Both the position numbers and the translations under genes were made by a program. This document shows, one piece after another, positions 15,564-24,042 of a stretch of 32,463 nt of DNA. The number at the start of each line of letters is the position of its first letter. Positions within the stretch are counted from its first letter, which is position 1. A model generated the notes under the pieces. That model worked only from the letters and a program-made list of their open reading frames with translations. It ran no database searches and was not told the DNA's origin. This DNA is from CAKVLS01 sp045605365 (GTDB lineage: Bacteria; Bacillota; Clostridia; Christensenellales; UBA1242): NCBI GenBank assembly GCA_045605365.1, contig JAZUPV010000079.1, positions 1 through 32,463 on the forward strand, in the 5' to 3' direction.

Positions 15564-15640
15564 CATATATAATATGTATATATGTCAACATATTAATATA
15601 ATGATATATTAATATATAGCATACAACTTAATTAAAAAAT
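15564..15640. repeat. AT-rich inverted and direct repeats between convergent genes
   Basis: CATATAT at 15564-15570 and ATATATG at 15578-15584 form an inverted repeat. Two copies of TATTAATATA follow within the next 40 bases. The stretch has no coding potential; in such AT-rich DNA the repeats may be trivial. Confidence 0.4.
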
Positions 15641-15680
15641 ACAGTTTAAGATATATTAACAATTATCTATAAGTTAATAA

Positions 15681-15710
15681 AAAAATATCTACCAATCGGT
15701 AGATATTTTT
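15681..15710. terminator. Bidirectional terminator between the Rho-like gene and the giant surface gene
   Basis: AAAAATATCTACC at 15681-15693 pairs perfectly with GGTAGATATTTTT at 15698-15710. A T-run is present on both strands, so one hairpin serves both convergent genes. Confidence 0.92.
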
Positions 15711-15717
15711 TTGTTTG

Positions 15718-18700
15718 TTATTTAACTCTCATCTTAGTTCTTAACTTAATAAATAGTATTATAGCAACAACTACGACAACAGATACTATTACAATAACGA
15801 TAATAGACATTGCGTTAAGTGGTTCTGCTCTGTTTACTCTAAAGCTTGTTATAACGTTGCCACTATCAGTTTCGATTTGAACATAATAATCGTGGGTTTC
15901 TGTTAGTGTAGCGGTTCTAGTAGCGCTAGAAGCAAGTGCATCGCTATCTATATCATATTTTGCATACAATACAAAGCCATTTGTATCTTTGTTGAAAGTA
16001 TAAATCTTTAGGTATGATTTACCAACTTGTTGATATATCAAACTTGGGTTGTAAGTAAGTGTGATAGTGCCTTTTGTTGTTTTGCCATACTCTGGGTCAC
16101 TTAAGATAATAGGTGTAGCATTGTTTATCTTAAATGCAAAAGTATATTCTTTAGCAGCAAGTAGTTCGTTATATGTTACGGCTACTGTTATTTGATAACT
16201 ACCATTGCCAAATATATCAGAAGTAACAAACAATTCTCTCAAAGCATAATTTTCAAGCATATCAGCAGTAATGATTACGTTAGCAGCTGATTTTTTGATG
16301 TAATATTCTTTTACTTGTTGAGTGATATCTTTGTTGTCTTTGTATATCTTTACAATCTCATAACCTAGCATTTCATTAAACTCATATGCAAGTCTAGCAG
16401 AAGTTTGCTCGATTATTGTAAAGTTATATGTTGCTGGTGATAAGTCTGCATTGTTGTTAGCAAGGTTGATGTTAGAATGATATTTTGCATGCAATGTTAC
16501 TTGGTATCTACCTGACTCAGTAAATGTAAAGTCATATCCGCCTTCGCCAGTTACATATCTGTCATAAGCTGTACCATTGCGATATACAGTAGCATAGATT
16601 GATTTAGAATCATACTTATCTGCAAACTGTCTATCTATAGACAATGTTACGCTACCATTAAATGTCATATAATCTAATGGGGTAGAGTTGTTAACATTAT
16701 AGATAATTTTATCTAGTATAGTTAATGTATGATAACTATAAGATGCTGCTACTGTACCACGAGAAGTAAATACTGCAGTGTTACCAGCGTTATCTTTAAA
16801 TGTTAAGATATGTTTGCCTGTACCAGAAATTGTTATAGAAGATTTTCCAGCAGACATTGTACCATAATTTTTAAATGAGTTATTAGAATTATAATTGTAG
16901 TTCAAATAAATCAAGTTACCAGAAGTATACCATTCTGATCTGTTTGAAGAAACTGAATTCCAAGTTAGTGTAACGCTACTATTGGTTACGTCTTGGTTAG
17001 TAAGCATACTGTCTGTTTTGTTTTCTAATGCATCTTCTGTACCGTCTATTCTCTTATATCTTAAAGATGTCAAGATATTGTTAGTTTCTGGTACTTTAGT
17101 GATACAAATTAGATTTGAATAAATTGGGTTATTGATACCATAGATTAAGTAGAAAGTAGTAACATAAGAATTTTTGCTTAGTATAGATTTTGTATAAGTA
17201 CCATTTTCAAAAGTCACAACAAACTCGTGCAACTCACTAGAAGCATCTTTTTGCAAGTGTGTTTCATTTAGTGAGAAGTATTGTTCGATTTGAGTAGGTG
17301 CTTCACTCAATTTAGCAAGCAAAGTAGTCTTTAGTGTGCTATCAGTTACTGTAGAGTTGATAACGTTTTTGATTTGTTCAAATATTGATCTGCCTGTACC
17401 AACGTCAGTGTTGTTAAGGATATCAAGTTTTACACTAGAAGGTAACAATGTTTCGTTGGTTTTGCTATCGTATACTGTATAGAAAGGTATATCGCCATCT
17501 TGTATTGCAAAAGATACTGTACGATAATTACCAAGAACAGTATTGCATATTTCAACCATATAATAACCAGGTTTTGTTACAACTCTGTTGTTGTCAATAT
17601 CAATAGTATTGATTGTTTGACCACTAGCATCAAGAGTATGTAAAGAAACTCTTGAACTATATATTGCTGAGTGTGGAGCATCTTCTATATCTGCCCAGTT
17701 GATTTTTACTGCAGAAGATGTTAGAGCCATACTGCCACCAGATGTAGAACCTGAAATTGAAGCGTTATTGTTGTCGTATAGGTTGATAGCTGGCAATTTG
17801 TTATAAATAACAAAGGTTTGTTTTGATAATACGCTGCCGCTAGAGATATCATTATAATAAACTACATAAGTTATCTCTCCGCCGATATCTACGTTAGATG
17901 GTGTACCGGTAACAATATTAGGTTGTTTTAGTATAACTGTTTTAAAACCTTCTGTTGAACCTTGGTATACATCAGGGTAGGTGTCTGTACCAGCAGTAAT
18001 TTGGTTGCCACCGTTGGCTGAGATTGTTACAGAATGAACTTTTGATTGATAAGTCAATCTAATATCTCCACCAGTATAAATTGTGCCATTTGTAGCTTCA
18101 AAATATTTATCATTATAATAAATATATTGTTCTTCTTTAGATACATATTCTATACCAAGTTGCATTGTATAAGAATATGGTGCACTGTTAAAGTTGTCTT
18201 GATAAGTTACAAAGTATACACCTTCTGGCAAGTTTTCACTCTTTGTAGGCATATTGTTGTAGCCAGATTCTTCTTGAATAATCTTACCTTGGCTATCTGT
18301 AATTTGCAAATTAGTTAAGTAAATAACACTATCTGCTTGTTTTACAGGGAATTGTAAATAATATGTGCCATCAGAGTTTTTTACTATAGTAGGTGGCTCT
18401 AGTTTTTGTTCAAACTTAACTAAGTTTATAAACTTGCTAGTATTACCTGCGCTAGAACGTAGGTTAAATTGGAAACGAGAATTCATATCAGCTACGATAT
18501 AATCGTTGATTTTGTTTGAGTTGATATAGTTTTCGTTATATGTGATATAAGGTGTGATAGTTATAGTGATTGGATTTTTTGTAGTAGTTGTAAGGTCGCT
18601 TATAACCAAAGATCCCCAACCAACTTCACTTGTTACACTGTCTACAGCAACTAGACCAAGTTGAGTTATTTCTTGGGTATTTGTTAACATTGCGTTGCCG

Positions 18701-21700
18701 CTTTGGTCTTTTGCTTGAATGTTTAGTATGTTGTATAGTTGACTTCTATCAATAAAGTATACTGTAAAGGCTCTATAGTTACCTGCAAGGTCACGTTCGA
18801 TAATTTCGTAGAAGCCCTCCATCTTGCTTACATTTGACATACCAGTGGTTTGACGAATGATTTGTTCAAGTGTCATACCTACTTGATATTTAGCTTCGTA
18901 CCAGCCTTGACTATTAGATACATAATCAAATCTTGGGAAGTTAGAGAAACTTTCTAATGAAGAATAACTTGGGTGGTCAGGTGTCAAAGCTTGATGTTGA
19001 TCTTCATATTTACGATATTTTCTAAAGTAGAATTCAGGTATTGTATCTTCTCCGTCATAACTTAGTATGTAAGAAGAAGCGTCTACAGTAAATGCATAGT
19101 CATAAATTGTTGGAGTAGTAGTGCTATAAATAGCCTTTTCTTCTTTGAAGTTCTCTTTTACGTCATCTTTAGAAGAATAATAACTAGAAGAAACAAGATA
19201 TGTATCAGTATCAATCAATGTATCGATATTGATGTTTGGTTTTGTACGGTCAATTTTTACTCTATAAGATGTGCTTACAAAGTCGCCATAACCGTGATCT
19301 TTTACTGCTGTTGGAGCATAACGTATCTCTATGATGTAGTCGATTTCTTCGTCTATATTAAGAGTAACTTTATAACTATGTTGAGTATAAGTCTTAAATT
19401 CAAATTCGTCAGTGCTTAGTATTACGATACTAACTGCTTTTATGAATGTGTATTCTGTCAAATCGATCTCTTCTTCGCCTTGAGCGATTTTGTCTACGTT
19501 AAGTTGAGTAAAGTCGATTGTTTCAGTTTTGTCATTAGCTGTGATATTAATTTCTACAACACTTGCAGTATATGGGTCAACTGCGTCGTCCCATACAAAA
19601 TCAACTACGCCAGTGTCTGGAGAAACGTTTGTTGCAAAAGAATTTTCTTGTACAGTACTCTTTGCCATTGGTTCGTTATTAACATATACGTGACCTTCTG
19701 GGGCAGTGTGTTCAATAACAAAAGCACAGCTGTATTTCATAGGGTTGATATTATCAAGACCGCTTTCTAAGTCAGAATAACCTGTGTGGTCATTGATAGT
19801 TATTGTATAACGACCTTCTGCTGTAAACTCAGGTATTACAAAATAACCTTCTTTTGTAAATTCAGTTATTCTATAAGTAACAACTGGAGAAAAAGCAACT
19901 GCAGTGTTTTGATAAGTAATAACAACTTCTAACTCGTTAAAACTTAGTCTGCACATTACGTTGTCAATAGCAGAACCTTCGTCAACAAAGTATTTGTATA
20001 TAGGTATATTGATTTGTACTGGCAACTTGTTAGTTGTTAGTATTGGTGTGCCACTAGATACACTACGGAAGAAGTTTTTAAATTCATATTTGTTGTTTGT
20101 GCCGTTACCTAGTGTGATAGATATATGTTCGCCGACAGCTCTTACATTGCCTGCTTGATATGTTGTAGAGATAATACCATTGTGGTCAATGTATACAGTG
20201 TAGCTACGTTCAAATCTGTCATTACCAAATGATACCTTGTTGCCTTCAGCATCATATTCGCCATAACCTTGAGCGTTGTTGCCGTCTTTGTCATATCCGC
20301 CGCCGACATAAGTACGAGTTAGTGTGTACTTACCAGCACGGGTTTTGCCTTCTTCTAAGTTGATGTTGTTGATATGATAATAATCATCTGCACCTTTTAC
20401 AGTAGGCAAAGTAAAGTTATTTTGATCAGTTGGATTAGAGCTAAATGGATAAGTTGTGCTACCAGCATCATAGTTAAATGCATAATATTTGTAACTTATC
20501 TTAGCTATTTTGTACATACCATCTTCTTCGGCATCTTTGTACTTAAATGATAATACGTGTAAGTTTGTACCAGAGTTGGTTGTGATATAGTGAGAAGTGT
20601 TATCTCCATTGTCTTCGCCGCTAGCCCAGTATTGACCGCTTGCGTTGTCAAAGTTCATCTCAACTCTAAGTTTTCTTTCTGTACCATTTTTAGCTACTGC
20701 AGTAAAGTTATATCTTTGTTCTCCTGCAAATAGTGTACCTTGTACTGAGTTAGGGTATAGGTTGATTAACCAATAATCTTTAGGATCAAGAGTACCGTTT
20801 GTCTTTGCACCAGTATCAGTATTTTCAATTGTATAATTGATTGTAGTGATAGGTATGATTACAAATCCGCGAGTATCGTCATCACTGATTGCTTCATAAG
20901 ATGTCGCTTTAAAGAAATTAACAAATTGTTCTGCGGTGCTGTCTGCCGGATATGTTTGAGTTAAAAATCTAGCATTGATAGCTTTGTATTCACCAAAGGT
21001 AACTCTAGTGTGAGTTTTTACAAAGTTTGGTTGGTTGTTGATTGGGTCAAAACTATTTGCCCAAGTATTTGTTGATTCGTTATAAGACTCTTGTATAAAT
21101 CTTGATTGTGTAGAGTCTAACATAATCATTCTATAAAACTCATTGCCTGCAAAGTCTTTTACGTGGAATAGGTATATACCATTTGCAGTTAAATATTGAG
21201 TTTCGTTAAGTGGACTTGCGTTAAAACTATTTGTATAAGTAATCTCTGATAAGTCGCCAGTAGAATAACCATTAGTTAGTAGGTGAGAGATAGAATCATC
21301 TGCATTTGTTACTTCAACAGCTTCTACTGTGTCGTTAGTGTTGTTGATAGGTATATAGTAACTATCTACTGTAGTAGTTATACCGTCTTTAGTTCTGCTT
21401 GCCCATTTCTTCTCTGCCCAGTTGATGCTAAATGATTTGCCTGTAAGAGACATATCATAGCCAAATGGAGAACTTAAGTCGGCGATTTGGTCTACAGTCT
21501 TTATTGTTGTATCAAGGATATATTCTCCATTGACAACTTGAGTGTTGTATATGTTGATATTTGTGATAGGAGAACTATCTACAAAATATTCATATCTAGA
21601 TTTTAGTCTGCTTGGGCTATAAGTTATACTGATTATGTATCTACCATTTTCGGTATAAGGCAACGCAAAGTTTTTGGTGTTGTCCCATACATAATTAAAG

Positions 21701-23586
21701 TATTGTTCACCATCTATTTCTACAATAACAGGTGTGCCACTAGCTTCGGTTTTTTGAATAAGTGGTACATCTAATTGAGTGATGTTGTCATCATAATTAG
21801 AGTATCTTGTATAAGCTAGTGATACAGGTGCGTTAAATGCATTTGCATTGTTCTTAACAAGAACTCTAATATTTTTGTTGGTGTATATAGAAGACATCTC
21901 TTCGATATTGCCATCTTGGTCGATTGTTTGGAAGATGGTTATTGGAGCAGTGTTGTTTATTTCAAACAAGAACAACTGTGAACCATAGTATCTATTGCCA
22001 TAACTTGTTACAACATTGTAGTCAAGTTTAACAACATATACGCCATCTTTATCAAATTTAGAAGTTTGAATATAATCTAATGTTGGGTTGGTTGCAGATG
22101 TTGTAAATACAGCATCTTTTATATTTAATTTAAAGTAGTATTTGCCGTCTGTGTCATCATAATCCATAAAAGATGTGTGAATTTCGTTCATAGCATCTTC
22201 TAAGGTTGTAAAGATTTTGAAATGACCCTTTTTGTCATTAAGTTCTGTTACGTTATAATTAAATCTAACAGGAGCTTGGTCAGTTGTTGGATGTAACTCT
22301 GGGATAAAACCTTGAGTAACATTAGTTATTGTATTTGGTGTAGCTGGGTCGCTATCATCATCAAGCGAAATTGTATGGCTACCAGCAATGTCAGCGTGAG
22401 TAATTTCGTTTGCAAATTTTTTATAAGTATTAGTTGCTTGATCTTTATAAGTTATCTCATAACCAAATATTGTTAAAAACTTTACAGTAGTATCGGCTAG
22501 TCCTGCAACTTCTGTTATGATATAACCACTAGCAGTTGAAACTAGCAAATCTACGCCAAACTGATAGTCACCAAAACTATTCAGCATTATTTCTGCATTA
22601 TAAGGTACTGAGTTGCCATCAGCGTCCTCAATCTTTCTTGTTGGTACGCTAAAGGTTTGTCCACTACCTTCTTGTTCAAATATTACGTTACCGGTATGTG
22701 TACCAATAGCTTTTGATTCTGCCTCGCTTGCTGACATAATTGGTGTAAAGTTGCGGTAGATATATTTGTAACTTGTATTGCCTAGGGTATAAGTATAGTT
22801 AAGAGCAAAGATGTTTGCATTGTAAGTTATCACAGGGAATACTAACTCACCAGATGCGTTGTATTTGTTAAAGTTATAAGCATAAGCTTCAACCTTTCTA
22901 TTTTCTAGGGTAGCATCTTGAACTCTATCTGCATATTTTATTGCATAAGAAGAAGCATCTTTAAAGTAGTCATATTTGTTTATCAAAGTAAAGCTCATAT
23001 AAACTACAGACTCTGTATCAGAGATAACGCCGTTTTGAGTATAACGATATGTAAAGGTAAATTCATATTCACCCACACGGTCTTCAATTTCAATAGGTGT
23101 TAGGTTGCCGTCATTCCAATACATTGGATAACTATCTCTTAGGCTTATACGATATTCTACAAAAGCATCTTGGGTGTTGGCTTCGTTTTTAGAAACGGTG
23201 ATTGGGTTGCCATTAAGAGTTGCGTTGATGTTCAAGCTGGCAGTTGATACTGTTGCTTCGTTACCAAGTTCTAAAGCAGTCTTTTGTCTGTTGAATCTAA
23301 CATAAAGCGTTGTACTGTTTAATGCTATATCGCTTGCGTCTGTAGATAATAATACATAGTCGCCACTTTCGTAGTTGGTGTACTGTGCATTGTACAGACC
23401 ATATAGAGCATACGGTACGCCACCATCAGCTTCTTTCCAAACTATCTCGTTTGTCGGCTCTGGTGCGTCGGCATATGCTTGTCCGCTATGCTCTACATTG
23501 GCTAGCGCAGTAAAAACGCCTACCGACAAAAAACATAGTAGGACAGATAAACTAATAATCAAATTTTTTAGAGTCAACTTTTTCAT
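15718..23586 (-). CDS. Giant secreted, membrane-anchored protein with Ig-like repeats (2622 aa)
   Basis: An N-terminal signal peptide (basic start, hydrophobic 9-28, cleavage after ALA near 29 or AYA near 39) leads into about 2540 extracellular residues. The chain ends with one membrane helix near the C-terminus and a short basic tail (KLRTKMRVK). There is no LPXTG, so anchoring is by the helix and not by sortase. The body repeats beta-sandwich units with the pattern NGxYxVxVxDxAGNxxxxxxxID: GIYLFHVKDFAGNEF near residue 810, GFYEIIERDLAGNYR near 1600, GKHILTFKDNAGNTA near 2260, with weaker copies near 1260, 2015 and 2360. Such Ig-like stacks are common in adhesins and surface stalks. GGGAG lies ten bases before the ATG at 23586. 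The reading frame is uninterrupted. It neighbours T4SS-like genes, so contact with other cells is a reasonable inference. Confidence 0.9.
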   Translation of the reverse strand: MKKLTLKNLIISLSVLLCFLSVGVFTALANVEHSGQAYADAPEPTNEIVWKEADGGVPYALYGLYNAQYTNYESGDYVLLSTDASDIALNSTTLYVRFNRQKTALELGNEATVSTASLNINATLNGNPITVSKNEANTQDAFVEYRISLRDSYPMYWNDGNLTPIEIEDRVGEYEFTFTYRYTQNGVISDTESVVYMSFTLINKYDYFKDASSYAIKYADRVQDATLENRKVEAYAYNFNKYNASGELVFPVITYNANIFALNYTYTLGNTSYKYIYRNFTPIMSASEAESKAIGTHTGNVIFEQEGSGQTFSVPTRKIEDADGNSVPYNAEIMLNSFGDYQFGVDLLVSTASGYIITEVAGLADTTVKFLTIFGYEITYKDQATNTYKKFANEITHADIAGSHTISLDDDSDPATPNTITNVTQGFIPELHPTTDQAPVRFNYNVTELNDKKGHFKIFTTLEDAMNEIHTSFMDYDDTDGKYYFKLNIKDAVFTTSATNPTLDYIQTSKFDKDGVYVVKLDYNVVTSYGNRYYGSQLFLFEINNTAPITIFQTIDQDGNIEEMSSIYTNKNIRVLVKNNANAFNAPVSLAYTRYSNYDDNITQLDVPLIQKTEASGTPVIVEIDGEQYFNYVWDNTKNFALPYTENGRYIISITYSPSRLKSRYEYFVDSSPITNINIYNTQVVNGEYILDTTIKTVDQIADLSSPFGYDMSLTGKSFSINWAEKKWASRTKDGITTTVDSYYIPINNTNDTVEAVEVTNADDSISHLLTNGYSTGDLSEITYTNSFNASPLNETQYLTANGIYLFHVKDFAGNEFYRMIMLDSTQSRFIQESYNESTNTWANSFDPINNQPNFVKTHTRVTFGEYKAINARFLTQTYPADSTAEQFVNFFKATSYEAISDDDTRGFVIIPITTINYTIENTDTGAKTNGTLDPKDYWLINLYPNSVQGTLFAGEQRYNFTAVAKNGTERKLRVEMNFDNASGQYWASGEDNGDNTSHYITTNSGTNLHVLSFKYKDAEEDGMYKIAKISYKYYAFNYDAGSTTYPFSSNPTDQNNFTLPTVKGADDYYHINNINLEEGKTRAGKYTLTRTYVGGGYDKDGNNAQGYGEYDAEGNKVSFGNDRFERSYTVYIDHNGIISTTYQAGNVRAVGEHISITLGNGTNNKYEFKNFFRSVSSGTPILTTNKLPVQINIPIYKYFVDEGSAIDNVMCRLSFNELEVVITYQNTAVAFSPVVTYRITEFTKEGYFVIPEFTAEGRYTITINDHTGYSDLESGLDNINPMKYSCAFVIEHTAPEGHVYVNNEPMAKSTVQENSFATNVSPDTGVVDFVWDDAVDPYTASVVEINITANDKTETIDFTQLNVDKIAQGEEEIDLTEYTFIKAVSIVILSTDEFEFKTYTQHSYKVTLNIDEEIDYIIEIRYAPTAVKDHGYGDFVSTSYRVKIDRTKPNINIDTLIDTDTYLVSSSYYSSKDDVKENFKEEKAIYSTTTPTIYDYAFTVDASSYILSYDGEDTIPEFYFRKYRKYEDQHQALTPDHPSYSSLESFSNFPRFDYVSNSQGWYEAKYQVGMTLEQIIRQTTGMSNVSKMEGFYEIIERDLAGNYRAFTVYFIDRSQLYNILNIQAKDQSGNAMLTNTQEITQLGLVAVDSVTSEVGWGSLVISDLTTTTKNPITITITPYITYNENYINSNKINDYIVADMNSRFQFNLRSSAGNTSKFINLVKFEQKLEPPTIVKNSDGTYYLQFPVKQADSVIYLTNLQITDSQGKIIQEESGYNNMPTKSENLPEGVYFVTYQDNFNSAPYSYTMQLGIEYVSKEEQYIYYNDKYFEATNGTIYTGGDIRLTYQSKVHSVTISANGGNQITAGTDTYPDVYQGSTEGFKTVILKQPNIVTGTPSNVDIGGEITYVVYYNDISSGSVLSKQTFVIYNKLPAINLYDNNNASISGSTSGGSMALTSSAVKINWADIEDAPHSAIYSSRVSLHTLDASGQTINTIDIDNNRVVTKPGYYMVEICNTVLGNYRTVSFAIQDGDIPFYTVYDSKTNETLLPSSVKLDILNNTDVGTGRSIFEQIKNVINSTVTDSTLKTTLLAKLSEAPTQIEQYFSLNETHLQKDASSELHEFVVTFENGTYTKSILSKNSYVTTFYLIYGINNPIYSNLICITKVPETNNILTSLRYKRIDGTEDALENKTDSMLTNQDVTNSSVTLTWNSVSSNRSEWYTSGNLIYLNYNYNSNNSFKNYGTMSAGKSSITISGTGKHILTFKDNAGNTAVFTSRGTVAASYSYHTLTILDKIIYNVNNSTPLDYMTFNGSVTLSIDRQFADKYDSKSIYATVYRNGTAYDRYVTGEGGYDFTFTESGRYQVTLHAKYHSNINLANNNADLSPATYNFTIIEQTSARLAYEFNEMLGYEIVKIYKDNKDITQQVKEYYIKKSAANVIITADMLENYALRELFVTSDIFGNGSYQITVAVTYNELLAAKEYTFAFKINNATPIILSDPEYGKTTKGTITLTYNPSLIYQQVGKSYLKIYTFNKDTNGFVLYAKYDIDSDALASSATRTATLTETHDYYVQIETDSGNVITSFRVNRAEPLNAMSIIVIVIVSVVVVVAIILFIKLRTKMRVK

Positions 23587-23675
23587 ACAAAAAATTCTCC
23601 CTGCTTTTGTAAAATACTATCAAGTTTCTCTCAAGTAGTATTTTCTAAATTTTTACAAATATGTCACAAAAACAC

Positions 23676-23710
23676 ATTATGTTATATAATACAATATATT
23701 TTAACATAAT
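23676..23710 (-). repeat. Inverted repeat upstream of the giant surface gene
   Basis: ATTATGTTA at 23676-23684 and TAACATAAT at 23702-23710 are a perfect 9-bp inverted repeat 17 bp apart, about 90 bp upstream of the start at 23586 on the minus strand. CATAAT within the near arm could serve as a -10. It may be an operator. The rest of the AT-rich stretch up to 23815 shows no gene. Confidence 0.4.
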
Positions 23711-23815
23711 ATATTATATATAACAAATTATTTAAGCCAAATTTTTTGCAAAAATTTGAGTTAAAAACGCCTTAATTTTTATATATAGCAGGGTTAAAGA
23801 TGTGTTAAATAGTTG

Positions 23816-23843
23816 TTGACAAGCAAAGTTAATAAGATATACC
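23816..23843 (+). promoter_or_regulatory. Candidate promoter of the structured RNA
   Basis: Perfect TTGACA at 23816-23821, a 16-bp spacer, and TATACC at 23838-23843 on the plus strand. The TTGACA also pairs with TGTCAA at 23870-23875 as part of a larger inverted repeat, so an alternative is that the whole block is a DNA or RNA stem. Confidence 0.5.
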
Positions 23844-23849
23844 ACAGCC

Positions 23850-23952
23850 ATACAAGTTGATTAACTTGTTGTCAAGGCATAACTATATGCTATGTCTCCC
23901 GCCACCTTGCGAAGTGGCATTGACTAGGGTGGTTTTTAATCCCTAGTTTTTT
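23850..23952 (+). ncRNA. Candidate structured small RNA of about 100 nt with four hairpins
   Basis: Between the two minus-strand genes the plus strand carries four consecutive hairpins: CAAGTT/AACTTG at 23853-23868, GCATA/TATGC at 23877-23890, GCCAC/GTGGC at 23901-23918, and ACTAGGG/CCCTAGT at 23923-23947. The last is followed by a T-run, a classical terminator. A promoter-like TTGACA/TATACC pair lies just upstream. The stretch is visibly richer in G and C than its surroundings. No ORF with a ribosome site is present. It does not match the landmarks I know for SRP RNA, 6S RNA, tmRNA, RNase P, T-box or common riboswitches, and no plus-strand gene follows closely. Alternatives are an oriT-like repeat block beside the coupling-protein gene, or a regulatory RNA for the flanking genes. 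Confidence 0.6.
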
Positions 23953-24005
23953 ATTTATAACAAATTGTATTTTTGTACTTGTAGATAGTTTTTTTATTGC
24001 ACAAA

Positions 24006-24034
24006 AAAAAGACTGGCAAATAACCAGTCTTTTT
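24006..24034 (-). terminator. Intrinsic terminator of the VirD4-like gene
   Basis: AAAAAGACTGG at 24006-24016 pairs with CCAGTCTTTTT at 24024-24034. Read on the minus strand it follows the stop at 24043 and ends in a U-run; it could work in both directions. Confidence 0.88.
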
Positions 24035-24042
24035 TGTTTTTA

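Noticed and set aside
15564..15640. CRISPR-like or iteron-like repeats in the AT-rich gap
   Set aside because: Only two short imperfect TATTAATATA copies exist with no regular spacing; such repeats are expected by chance in this composition.
23887..23943. Short ORF (19 codons) within the candidate RNA
   Set aside because: It has no ribosome site, its codons overlap three predicted hairpins, and it ends inside the terminator stem.
23923..23952. T-box element suggested by AGGGTGG
   Set aside because: The rest of the T-box consensus (ACCGCG) and the leader arms are missing, and no aminoacyl-tRNA or amino acid gene follows; it is simply the terminator hairpin.
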